DNA of 64,000 nucleotides, taken from NCBI GenBank assembly GCA_958510825.1, contig OY294048.1, forward strand, positions 31,895,026 to 31,959,025, in the 5' to 3' direction. Shown piece after piece: positions 11,163 to 23,700 of the stretch. The stretch comes from Brachypterus glaber. Taxonomy: Eukaryota; Arthropoda; Insecta; Coleoptera; Kateretidae. The notes beneath the pieces are model-generated. The model saw nothing but the letters and a program-made list of their open reading frames with translations, had not been told where the DNA came from and ran no database searches. The position numbers were made by a program, and so were the translations under genes. Positions within the stretch are counted from its first letter, which is position 1. Each line of letters opens with the position of its first letter.

Positions 11163-11603
11163 ATTTTGATAATCATTTGCCATCATTTTTCCTACTGGCG
11201 ATCAGACGTTGATCCAACGTCGGGCTGACTTCAAAAAGCCATGATCATTTGTCATCACTTTACCACCCGTCGGCCGCCTAACCATTGTTTATTGAAAAGG
11301 CATACAAAAATGGATCTTTAAAAAAATATATATTTTTTGCTGTTTTTAAGATATTTTTGATAAATGATCGGATAATTGTATTTATCCAATACATACAGAA
11401 AATAAGACAATTACCAGCTTTATTTTAAATAGATAAACTCAATAATAACCCCCGCGTTGCTTTTACTTTAATGAGTGGATAATTATTTATTTTACCCACT
11501 CAACTGTCACTTGTCAAATTATTTTCTTGTAAATGTCATTAAAATTTTTAATAAAAATATGAATTCCTAAGCTATTTGTTGGATAAAACCTTGTATGGCA
11601 CTC

Positions 11604-11698
11604 ATGGGTAAATCGATATTGCCCTCTCGAAAATTAACCTGCTTGGCTGACGCCTCGCTAGGTTAATTTTCTCATGGGCAATATCTTACTTTACCCAC
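11604..11698. mobile_element. Hairpin MITE
   Basis: GGTAAATCGATATTGCCC and GAAAATTAACCT pair with GGGCAATATCTTACTTTACC and AGGTTAATTTTC around a 19-nt loop GCTTGGCTGACGCCTCGCT. No coding content. Confidence 0.6.
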
Positions 11699-11819
11699 TA
11701 GTACCATAAATAACTATTATTTTACACCGCACAAATCCAAATTTCCCACTGCACATTTAAATTTTCCACTGTACATGTTATGTTTGGTTATAAATGCACG
11801 TTAAAATAACCCCTGCCGA

Positions 11820-12015
11820 ATAGGTAACGATAGTCTATCGGAAATCTATCATTTTAAAAATCCAGTTGTCTACTGGATTTAGCTTGGCAAAATAATTCCA
11901 TTAAAAAACGATTGAGCTCCGATAGCCTATCGTGTCGACGAAATTCAAATTTCTATCGGTCTGAAATGGATTCAAATGGACTATAATAGTTCCGATAGAT
12001 CCCCTATCGTTTTCT
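11820..12015. repeat. Cluster of CGATAG...CTATCG palindromic motifs
   Basis: ACGATAGTCTATCGG, TCCGATAGCCTATCGT and GTTCCGATAGATCCCCTATC occur within 190 bp; they belong to the family hit by the Chapaev-like insertion at 6062. Confidence 0.5.
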
Positions 12016-12294
12016 AATGCACTTTACTTGTTTTTTTTTTAACAGGGATAACTTTACTGAGGATCACTAAGCACGAAACTTTATCCAAATTTAAAGATGG
12101 GATGCCGTGAGAAATAATATACTACAATTTCTCCTGCCATACGGATACTTTGTGATAATTTACCTTTTTTATGTATTTTGACCTGAGGAATCATATTCCA
12201 AAAATAAAATTACAAAAAAAAATACACAGAAAAAAGTTTGGGATAAAAAACTATTATAACAACGAGGTTTTGAGATATAATATAATATATTATA

Positions 12295-12974
12295 CACCGT
12301 GTATTTGAAATAGCGTCGGAAAAAAAATACACGAATAGCTCATGGTATAACTAACATTTTCCGTGAAAATTAAAAAAATATGTGCAGCAGTTTCAGAATG
12401 GGATTTTTTTGAAAAAAATGTACCTTTTAGCCGTACGTCAATGTCACGCTGTGAAATTCTCTAAATTAATGGTGACCTTGTAGTAAATATGTATGAAATC
12501 TTCCCAACGTTGCCAGATTCACTCGATGAGAAAAGTTTTTTTAAACTTACCTACCGTAGTAAAATAGGGGCATGTTTTCATGAAGTAAACATATCATTAT
12601 CACCTAGGTAATAATAATATTTAAGTTATCCGCTGGATGCCATCGAACTATTTTCCCAACCCTTGTTTTTTATCTTAACAAGAAGTTTTCACTGATTTTT
12701 TTAAATTATCAACCACAGCGATTGAATCACTATAAGATTTATTAAATAATAAAGTAAAAAAATGTACACAACACTTTGAAACACTTTTTTTGCATTAGAA
12801 TGGTCGGGATAAGTATTAAACTTGAAATATTAAACAAAAATTGTCTAATCACTACAGGAAAATAACGCACATAAACCACTGCAATGATTTTTAACTATTT
12901 ATTATTGAAACTACGATTTATTGCAAAAAATACTGGTCAAATTAATTTTCTGAGAATCGAATTAGAAAAGTCGT

Positions 12975-13032
<58 letters not shown>

Positions 13033-14156
13033 TCAGATCTGTGGTTTGAGCTGCCAGGGCTATTCAACCAGTCCTCGTCGGTTACACTTAAACGAAATGG
13101 ACCGTCTGGTTTGTACCATGCCTTTCCGTCTGTTGCAACGAAGTTATCCTCTTGCTGTGAAAAGTCTTCTCTGATGATTTCTTTCTTTTAAAACACAATC
13201 ACAATATACTTTTTATAGTCACTAAAGTTTAATGTTTGATTTATTAAAAAAAAAGTCGTAGCTTCATAAACCAAAGCCAGTTTTTATATTTCTACAGTTG
13301 GCTACACTTTGTTTGGTATTTTTAGGTTAGATCATTTATTTTTTCGTATTGTTTTGACTGTAGCAAAACTGTTGTTTTCCCTTAAAATTTCTATAATTTT
13401 TGGTCGTTAGTCTTATACATCTGGCTCTCACTACTCCTAGTTACTGATGTAACCACCATGCAACCCGATGGCCGAAATGTAAAATACAAAGCCAAAAATC
13501 GAAGAAGAAGAAGAAACCTGTTGTTCACATCCCATCAGGGGGCTATTTGTACGTGCAATGGGAAATTTGGATTTGTGCTGTATAAAATACTGATCAAAAT
13601 GTAAAGTGAATCGCTCAAAGATTTTCAACAAATTTAAATATCTCCGAATATAATAAAAGGTACACATTTTGAATAGATTACATGTATTTAGAGTTGGGAA
13701 AAACTTTACATTACTAGTGATATGGTATTTTTTCTACTAAAAAATCTGCAAGTGTGAGTTAAAGTTGTGTGAGTTTCAGCATCTGTTAAAAACAACATCT
13801 GTTAAATAGTTTGTAGGTGAAGATTATGAATATGGCAAGTACATCTTTGGTTATTATTTTAACATTTTTTACGGTACTTTATAATTATTGTTGATAAAAT
13901 TCTATGATGATTAAAAGACGATAAAAGTTATTTTGTCAAACAGTAAATACGGAATCGACAAAATCTGACAACCTTGCATTTTGCAAATTTGAAGCGCGAT
14001 GATAAAGCTTACAGATGCGTCGTCTGTAGGCTGGATTTAAGGTTTTCTAAAGATTTTTTTTAGATTTTTTTTTCCAATTTTTTTCTTTCTGAATCGATTT
14101 TTGGGGTCACAAAGATGATCTGTTTTTTTTTCCGACGCTATTTCAAATACACCGTG
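12295..14156. mobile_element. TA-flanked TIR element, Tc1/mariner-like, non-autonomous
   Basis: Left end CACCGTGTATTTGAAATAGC and right end GCTATTTCAAATACACCGTG are inverse with one mismatch, continue through CGTCGG and a homopolymer, and are flanked by TA on both sides. No transposase remains in the 1.86 kb interior. It contains a (CT)n microsatellite (12977-13029). Flanking DNA on both sides belongs to the same dispersed repeat family seen at 24585-25901 and 61230-61490. Confidence 0.6.
12977..13029. repeat. (CT)n microsatellite
   Basis: Uninterrupted CT dinucleotide run of about 26 units. Confidence 0.95.
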
Positions 14157-14300
14157 TATATAGGATATTATCCTGTTATTAAATAAAAATCGAATTTTCT
14201 AGCCACTTTCAAAGGGGCTTAGCTCCCTTATGAGGCATTTTTAGACATATGTTTATAGAAAATTTGTTTTCTTACGTAGAATCATTTACTGGACATCCTG
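14157..14300. repeat. Dispersed repeat ending in TTTACTGGACATCCTGTATA
   Basis: Contains TAAATAAAAATCGAATTTTC and GGGGCTTAGCTCCCTTATGA, shared with 24585-24700, 27820-27955 and 61320-61490. Its end is a TACAGG(A/G)TGTCC-type terminus typical of insect TIR elements. Confidence 0.55.
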
Positions 14301-14407
14301 TATAATAGGGGTAGAGTTATGTGATTTATATCCCTTCAGTTTTCCATTCTAGTGACAAAACTGTCAGAATATCAAGGATCTCTATCAAAAAGTAAAAAAA
14401 AGCTAAT

Positions 14408-14413
14408 TTTATT
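14408..14413 (-). promoter_or_regulatory. Probable polyadenylation signal of EXT2
   Basis: AATAAA on the minus strand, about 91 nt past the stop codon. Inferred only from hexamer and spacing; the region is AT-rich, so other hexamers may be used. Confidence 0.45.
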
Positions 14414-14503
14414 TTCAGTGTATATAATATTTCTTGTCAAAAAAGAAAGATTCAAATGTAATAAAATAATTAATAAATTATAACTCATATTAGCAGCCTT
14501 TAA

Positions 14504-14725
14504 TTATAAACTACCAATATCATTAAAACGTTTTAATTTTTCGGGGAATGGATCTTTGAACAGAACAGGATCAGCTCTGAATTCGACCGACTTTAACGGC
14601 ATCCTGCCAAAAGCTTTTGCGAATCGGTTGATACACTTTGATCTCTCCACCATATGGCCCAAATCTGCCGACAGCATTTCGTTATTCACGCATTCTGGGC
14701 ATTTAAATTTCTTTCTGGGCGTGAC
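14504..14725 (-). CDS. sotv: EXT2 coding exon 8 (last, GT64 C-terminus and stop)
   Basis: 219 coding nt (codons 639-711) plus TAA at 14504-14506. Acceptor TTGCAG|GTC. Starts [12 protein letters not shown], continues [20 protein letters not shown] and [20 protein letters not shown], and ends IGSL. The human protein ends almost identically ([24 protein letters not shown]), so the C-terminus is complete. The cysteine pattern KCPEC plus SKCIN is kept. Confidence 0.95.
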   Translation of the reverse strand, partial: VTPRKKFKCPECVNNEMLSADLGHMVERSKCINRFAKAFGRMPLKSVEFRADPVLFKDPFPEKLKRFNDIGSL

Positions 14726-17700
14726 CTGCAACAAAAATTAAATAAATTAATAGGCGATCATTTCTTTAATGCTCGAGAATTTATTAGGTAGAATAAAAAA
14801 TATATACAAAAATATAAACTGTATGTTTTGTTTTATTTTTTACCCAAAACAACGGTACTGTTGGATACAAAATAAAGGCAATTTGAAACCGTGCGGTCCA
14901 AAATTCACCCCCTCTCCTCTTAACTTTTGAACGAAATGAGATATCGACTTAAAAGGTACAGTCGCAACGTGGTCTTTGTAAGGGACGGGTGTGACCGCGT
15001 TGGCGGATTTACTCCAGCATCAGCATTGCAATCATTGATATGCACAGGACTTGATTAATTTTATTTTATGTTGTCGTGAAAATATTACTTTAATAGTAAA
15101 GTTTATTGACTTTATTGAACTGATTTCTTTTGGACATTTTATAAAACATATTAAGAGTATAAATTTTTTACTAGTAACTAAACCTACAAAATATTCTATT
15201 TTTAATATTTTTATCATTATATAAATATTTTTCAAAAAAATTAAAAAAACGCCATAGGTTTAGTTACTAGTATTTAGTCTTATGAATAGAATCCCGTTGG
15301 AATTTTTACTCTATGTGTTACAGGAAGCCCAAAAATTGTGGAGCCGTTTAAAAAGTGTCTTTCTTAATATGTTTTATTAATATTTCCAAAAGAAATCAGT
15401 TTAATAAATACCTTTTTACAAAAAAAAATAATAAATAATTTAATAAAAAAAAAAAAAAACACCCGACTGATAAACTAAAAAGTATCAAACAAGAATAAAT
15501 TATTATTCTGAATAATTTTAAATAAAATTATATAGTAACCATCGCAGTCGGAGGCCTATTCCATATTATTAAAACATTTGTATATTTAAATTAAGTTTGA
15601 AGATTTGTAACATTATTATGATATTGAGGATTGGCCCCCGACTGCGATGGTAACTATATGATTTTATTTAACATTATTCAGAATAATAATTTATTCTTGT
15701 TTGATACTTTTTAGTTTATCAGTCAGGTGTTTTTTTTTTTAATTAATTATTTCAAACTTTTTAACCGTATTTTTTTTAATAAAAAGTTTTATTTTAGGGT
15801 GATAAATACAGCAGATATAGTCGAAACATGTACAAATACAGCTATAACTATAATAACTATTATTCATGGGACCAAGACGCATCTCTTGATACCTTTTTCA
15901 TAAAAATTAAACGAGTTTTTTCTCTTTATAAATGCCTGATATCAGGCATCATGATGATAGCAGCCCAAATAGGCGAAAGATAGACTTTTTATCAATACAC
16001 CTCAGTTGTCAAATTCAGATAAGGGGTTTAGGCTGTAGAGCAGATTTCTTAATTTATGCTGATAATAAAACGAATAATTTGAATATAGTTGAAACGTGGG
16101 CAAACACATCTACAACTATAATAACTACTATTATTCATGTGGGACTTGGTCCCAAATAAATAATCGTTTGATATGTTATTCATAAAAATCGAATGAGTTT
16201 TTTTAGTTTTTCTTTATAAATCCCTGATGATGACAGCCCAAAGGGGCGAAACATGCAACTAGCATAGTTATTTGTAACATGCCAGTTATAGAGATCGGTA
16301 GATCTCAATAAGAGCAGTAATAATAGACTAAAAACACATTTTTCAAAATTGTGTGTTATGACACTGTTCTGTAACGGGTGTAATACAGCTAAAACTTAAA
16401 CAAAAAAACACAAACAAGTTAATTAATAATAAGAAAAGACTGACAAAATATGTTTGTTCTTAGAGTTACCTATAGAGAGACAAAAAAAATTACAGATTTA
16501 GTTAACTTATTAATTTAAAATTAATTTTAGCAACAATGTTTATTAGGATAAGTATAAATATATAAATACAATCTATTTTTTTAATAATTTTATATTTTAT
16601 TTAATATATACAAATATTTATATTGGTTTTTCATATTAAATGATGCAGAGAATATTAGGTAGTACCTAATCGAGTATGGGATGTGGTTAACCGAAAACTT
16701 TTATGATGAAGATTTAGAAGCTGCCCGAATCTTGTACTGATATAAATTTAATGTAGAAATAAACACTCTCTGGTATAAAATACCTTTTTAGGTCCCTGTG
16801 ACGAGTATAAATGAATAAATAAATAAATAAATATCTGTTTAAATTATATAAGTTATCGAGTAAATCATATAAAAATATCAGTTATTTATATCAGATAAAA
16901 TGATGGGACCTTTAGAAGATTACTGCATTCTGGATTTAAGCGTTTCCAAATCAACAATATTGTTAACTTGTATAATTTCAGATTTATCGTCTTTGCGCAT
17001 AACCACTTTGCCATTCGAAACCCAAACAAATTTGAAATTAATCTCTTTTTTTATTGATCTAGCCTTGTAAAATAACTCTTGGGTTTCCACAGTCAGCTCA
17101 TGATCAATAAAAATTAAATTCGTTGCGTTTTCAAATCCAAGATTTGATGCTTTTATAGTTTTCTTACGTTTCGCTTTCATTAAGGCATTTTTAGTTTCTT
17201 CATTCTTGAATTCTACTTTTATTGTCTGTGTTGAAGCTGCTTTGCCCATTTTTGAACAATCAAATTTTTCAGCGTCAAATTTGAGTCCCAAAAATTCCGC
17301 CAATTTTGTAACTGCTTTATTGTACAACTCCATATCGTTAACTACAGGAAATCCACGAATAATAACATTATTTTTTATTTCTTGTTTTGTAATAACTTCT
17401 GCTTTTAATTTGGGTGTTACAATTGTATTACCAAGCGGAACTGTATTCAAATCATTACCATTATTTAGATTGGTTTGCTCGACAACATAATTTGGATTTA
17501 GACTCGGATTCAAATCTGTTGAAGTCTGTGGGGGTGTTGCAACCTGGCCATTTTGAGCTTCTTGATTTGTTATCACTTGATTGCTTGATTGCTTGATTGC
17601 TTGATCACTTGTTCCTCTATTAAAACAAATTCTAAAATTAGCATTTGGTTGGCAATCATAATCAGAATCATACTCAGAATTATCCTCATATAAATCATCA

Positions 17701-20700
17701 TAAAAACTACATGGATCATCTAGTTCGTAGTCTTCATCAACATATACTTCGTAGTCTTCATCAACATTTACTTCGTAGTCTTCATCACTTGAATACATAT
17801 TTTCTTACACTATAGTATACTACTATTAGTAAAGTACTATACTGATCGGTAGATTATGAAATAATACGAACAAATCATTAAAATTTGTTTATAGAACTAT
17901 ATCGCAGAAACATGATTTGTTGACTAAACAATATTATCAATTTAACACAGAAAAGTGACTGTACTGACACAAAAGTTTTAACTGATTAAACATATATTTA
18001 GACATCCTGATTGTAAACGTTGATAATAAGTATCATATAAAATTACCATCGGTCGTGAGTTTTTCAGTTATTACAATAGACACATAAACAGAAAATTCAT
18101 AGGCGCACGGAAGAAACACGGCCGCAAAACTCGTTCATCGATTCATCGCCAAGAAGCACACTTTAAACCAGATACACAGCGCCCTGTGCCAGGCTGGCGC
18201 ATTTTCGCTAAATCTTTCCCGAGGTGTGTTAATTAAAAAAGAGACAGAATAATTAAACTATCTTTTAGCATATATTTGATGCAATGAAACTTTCAGCTCT
18301 TAAAATTTGGACTTTCTGGTTTGGACAGTTATTAGTCATACAATAGACACATAAACAGAAAATTCATAGGCGCACGGAAAGAAAACGGCCGCAAAACTCG
18401 TTCATCGATTGCCAAGAAGCACACTTTAAACCAGATACACAGCGCCCTGTGCCAGGCTGGCGCATTTTCGCTAAATCTTTCCCGAGGTGTGTTAATTACA
18501 AAAGAGACAGAATACTTTGGGAATAATTTCATAAAAGTTTGTTAAATGGGAACAAGCCGTGAAGATATGTAATGCTACGCATTCCATTATATAGAGCGGT
18601 CCAAAGTCACCCCTCCCCCCCCTCTTTACTTTTGAACGAGTTAAGATATCGACTTCAAATTTAGAACTTTGGAATAAGACAACTTAAACTATCTTTTAGC
18701 ATATATTTGATGCAATGAAACTTTCAGCTCTTAAAATTTGGACTTTCTGGTTTGGACAGTTATTAGTCATACAATAGACACATAAACAGAAAATTCATAG
18801 GCGCACGAAAAAAAAACGGCCGCAAAACTCGTTTATCGATTGCCAAGAAGCACACTTTAAACCAGATACACAACGCCCTGTGCCAGGCTAGCGCATTTTT
18901 CGCTAAATCTTTCCCGAGGTGTGTTAATTACAAAAGAGACAGAATAATTTGGGAATAATTTCATAAAAGTTTGTTAAATGGGAACAAGCCGTGAAGATAT
19001 GTAATGCTACGCATTTCATTATATAGAGCTTATGAAATTCTTCATTTAACTATGTATATTTTTTATTATTTTTTTTTGGGTTTAAAATAGGGTTGAAAAC
19101 GGGTATTTTTCTCTAAAACAATCAAACTATTTGACTAATTTCATGATACAAAAATCAAATACTTAAATAAACATAAAATTTGTCTTATAAAGTCTTTGTG
19201 TATCTCCCACCCAACGCTCAAAAATGACGTTGGAAAATAAGCATATTTCTCAGCGCGAAGACAAAAACACTATCCCACAAAAGGAAATTTTTGAAGCATA
19301 CCGAGAAGCATACTTTTTTTCTGACATAACCTATCTTAAACCATTTCTTCTCCTGATTCAGATCTGGGCTATGACGCTACTGTTTTTATATACAGGGTGT
19401 TTTAGAAAAAAAAAACACCTTTTTTAAATGACTGTAGAATTTGCTTTTATGAATATTTTTTAATCAAATTCGGGTCACTTATAAAAAAAGGATGTGCTTT
19501 AAAGACGTTGGAAGATTTTTTTAAATATCGATTTTTTTTTAAGTGAAAAAAAATTTTTTGCTGTCAAATTTTGAAAAGATGAATTTTTTTAACGCAATGG
19601 AAATTAAAACATTCTGTATTTATCTAACTATATTTTGTATATAGCGCCACTTCTACAAGCACCCCGTTAAAAATTTAAAAATCATTTTCTTTTTTTTTTG
19701 CTAAAAAATGGCATTTTATGATTTTTTTTTTACTTTTTTTTATTTATATAATTTAAATTTAGTTTAAAGGTATATCTGAAGTTTCTGCATCATAAATTTT
19801 CAAAAGATGAATTTTTTTAACGTAATGGGAATTAAAACATTCTGTATTTATCTAACTATAATTTGTACGTAGCGCTACTTCTAGAAGCTCCCCGTTAAAA
19901 ATTTAAAAATCATTTTCTTTTTTTTTGCTAAAAAATGGCACTATTTAAATTTAGTTTAAAGGCATATCTTACGTTTCTGCATCATAAAATTAATCATTTA
20001 TTAAAAACTTTTTTTTTGAGAAGTTTTAAACCCTCAAAAAAGTCAAAAAAAATTAAAAATACATGTCCAAAGAGAATTTTATAAGCTTTAAAATAATTTC
20101 TTAAATAAAATTGCCCTAGGTGAGGCATTTAAAAATATCAAATATATGCAAAATATATAGTTTAAGTTGTCTTACGTTTTTCAAATGAAGTCGATATCTC
20201 GCTCAAAAGTTAAGAAAACATTTTTATTCAGATAAGAAAATAATTTAATCTATAATAAATAAAAATAACAGTTCTGTGTATTAAATTAAATGGTTAGACT
20301 GAAGGTGGAGTTTAAAATATTATTTTATTCTAGATTTAAGCGTTTCCAAATCAACAATATTGTTAACTTGTATAATTTCAGATTCATCGTTTTTGCGCAT
20401 AACCACTTTGCCATTCGAAGCCCAAACAAATTTGAAATTAATCTCCTTTTTTATTGATCTAGCCTTGTAAAATAACTCTTGGGTTTCCACAGTCAGCTCA
20501 TGATCAATAAAAATTAAATTCGTTGCGTTTTCAAATCCAAGATTTGATGCTTTTATAGTTTTCTTACGTTTCGCTTTCATTAAGGCATTTTTAGTTTCTT
20601 CATTCTTGAATTCTACTTTTATTGTCTGTGTTGAAGCTGCTTTGCCCATTTTTGAACAATCAAATTTTTCAGCGTCAAATTTAAGTCCCAAAATTTCCGC

Positions 20701-23700
20701 CAATTTTGTAACTGCTTTATTGTACAACTCCATATCATTAACTACAGGAAACCCACGAATAATAACATTATTTTTTATTTCTTCTTGTTTTGTAATAACT
20801 TCTGCTTTTGGTTTGGGTGTTACAATTGTATTACCTTGTACAAGTGGAAATGTATTCAAATCATTATCATCACTTAAATTTGTTTGCTCTTCATCATCAT
20901 TTGGATTTGAATCAAAATCACTGAAGTGATCAGAATAATCATCAAGTTGGTCAAAAGCTCGCCATTCCGGTAAGCTATCCGAATCAGAATCATAATCGGT
21001 AAAAAAGTACATTTTTCTTGACACTCAATTGATCTGTAACTGATCAACATAAAAGGTAAAAATAAACCGTCAGACTAATAGGTAAGTCGCATTTGTTGTG
21101 AAAGAATAAATCTTTTTGTTTATATTTCAGAAATAATAACAATAACAAAACCTAAAAATATGCGATGCATCGTGTTAAATCGTATACTACACTGTGCGTT
21201 GCACAGTGTGCAAAATGTCTTACGCGTGTCAGATTCACGTTTACCAAAAAGTCTTTTGTATTTGTTATACCCTGAGGGTACTAGATCTTGTTGGGTGCAA
21301 AAGAAGGGATATAGGGATGTATGCACTGCACACATAGGCGCCGACTCCGGGAGGGCCGATGGGCCATGAGCCCCCCTCCTCCCGAACTCGTAACAGGGGG
21401 GGGGGCGTCAGTTTTCCAAAATTCAAAATAGCGGATCCAATATGGCCGATTAAATTTTCTGAGAAACTTTAAAAAATCTAATCCGCCATATTGGATCCGC
21501 CATTTTGAATTTTGGAAAACTGGCACCAGATTCGTAATCAGCGACCACAAAAACCCCCAAGTACCAAGTTTCAAGCAAATCCGAGCAACTTTAAAAAATA
21601 TAATCCGCCATATTGGACCGCCATTTTAAATTTTGAAAACTGCCACCATATTCATAATCAGTGACTCCAAAAACCCCCGAGTACCAAGTTTTATGCAAAT
21701 CTGAGCAACTTTAAAAAATCTAATCCGCCATATTGGATCCGCCATTTTGAACGCTAACTTTTAAATTCTGACCTCGGATTCAGATTCAGTGACCCAAAAC
21801 ACGTAAGATTTTACTAGATTTTTTTTTTGTGTTCCGGTGTTATGGTTTTTTTCAGGTTATGGCAAAATTCCCATGTGATGGGGTTAAATAGACATCGGAT
21901 TCGGATTCAGCGACCAGAAAAACATATTCTAAACATGGTCAGAACCCTGAATCAGATTTTTTTGTGGGCTGTGTTATCATTAACTCAACGCAAACCTAGA
22001 TTAGGTGCAGGAGGTCAATGAGGCAAATTTTGGATTTGCGACAGCTCGGTCTTGAATTATAAATTGTAGGCATAATCGTTCTATGACTTCTAGCTATTAA
22101 TTAATTGGATTGATTACCACTGTGCAACAACAAAAAAACCTAAGAGTTTTAATATTAATACACATCGCCAAAATTCTTGGCCCCAGTTAATTTGAAACGT
22201 AAACAAAAATTATTCTAACAAATATGTGGGTTCAATGGAGCTCTCTACAACTAGAATTATGAAACAAAAGACGTCTACCCTATCTCTATCTCATTTGTGC
22301 TACACTTTCCAGCCAACCAAATAAATACTGTATTTTTTTTTCAAACAACAAATACAGTATTTATTTGGTTGGCCGGAAAGTGTAGCAGTGAGCGGCACGA
22401 ACGAACATAGCTAATGTGAATCTGTAGAATAAGATAATTCTACTAAAATTTAGATGGCGCCAGTAATTTCTTTAATAAAAATAATATTTTCGCCCGGTCA
22501 AGTAAATATTGTATTTGTTCAACAAAGAACAAATACAGAATTTGTTTGGTTGGGTGGAAGTGGGAGTGTATGTGTATGTCTTCTATCCTTTTTGGGTAGA
22601 ACTTTTGTCCCTGTCTACTCTAACGGGAGAAATCTCCATTCTACATTTTACTGAAATGCTTTATCACATGTAAGGTGATTCTACGTATATATCTCGCAAA
22701 GGGTCACTATTCTCATTTCGGTGAGTTTTATTCACCCGTGAAAGCCAACTTCATAGTAGTTCTTCTGATGAATTGATTGGCCTAGACCGTGTAGCTCCGC
22801 CCATATTTATCGAAATATCCGCCGGAAAAAATCCGCTCGAAACGAAAATAGACCCCCAGCGCGCTGCAACGTTGCAAAGGGAGCTTCCTCCACCGGAGGT
22901 CATTATTATAAAAAGAATAATTTGAAGGACACCTTAAGGTTAAACAAAAAATATATAAAAACTTTTCGCAAAAAAAATGAACCGACTTCTATGTCTCTAA
23001 AAAGTAAAAAATAAAAAACACTTAAGTCGGTGCCAATTTCACCATTCCCTAAATTAATTACTAACAATTATTTTTTTATTATTTTATTATTGTTTGCTGT
23101 GAAATTGGCAGAGACAGAAGTCGGTTCATTTTTTTGTGCGAAAAGTTTGGACTTTTTTACTTTTTAGAGACACAGAACTTGTAGATTTGTAACGTCATCT
23201 AAGCTAAATTATAGTTGTCCTTCCATTTCGGCAATCTGCTGACGTCACAACGCACTGTTAGTGCGTCATTATCTTAAAGATAAATTTCTAAAAAATAAAA
23301 GTAATATTTTTATTTCAGCGCCCAAGAGCCCAACCAACCTTATTTTAAACGAAATACTAAAGAAAATCTTGTTAAACTTTAAGCGTTAAGTAATAATCAA
23401 ACAAAGGCTTTTGGTAAAATCACAACATTTGTCATTTTCTCTTGGTATTTTAATATTAAAGGTCCAGAGAATCAAGTTTAGCGGCATTTAAAAGATTTTC
23501 AGTATGCCGTAATATTTAAGTGACCCCTTAATAAATTTATCCGGCTTAACCGAGTTATCCGATATTTCTCTAAAAATGTGGCTGGTAGTAGAACCAAATA
23601 AAGCCGTTTTTAAGTGACATTGCGTTAAAATGATTAGATTTATCTTAATTATCCGGCTTACCCGGCATTATCCGAGCGTCAAATTAAAACGGGACCACCT

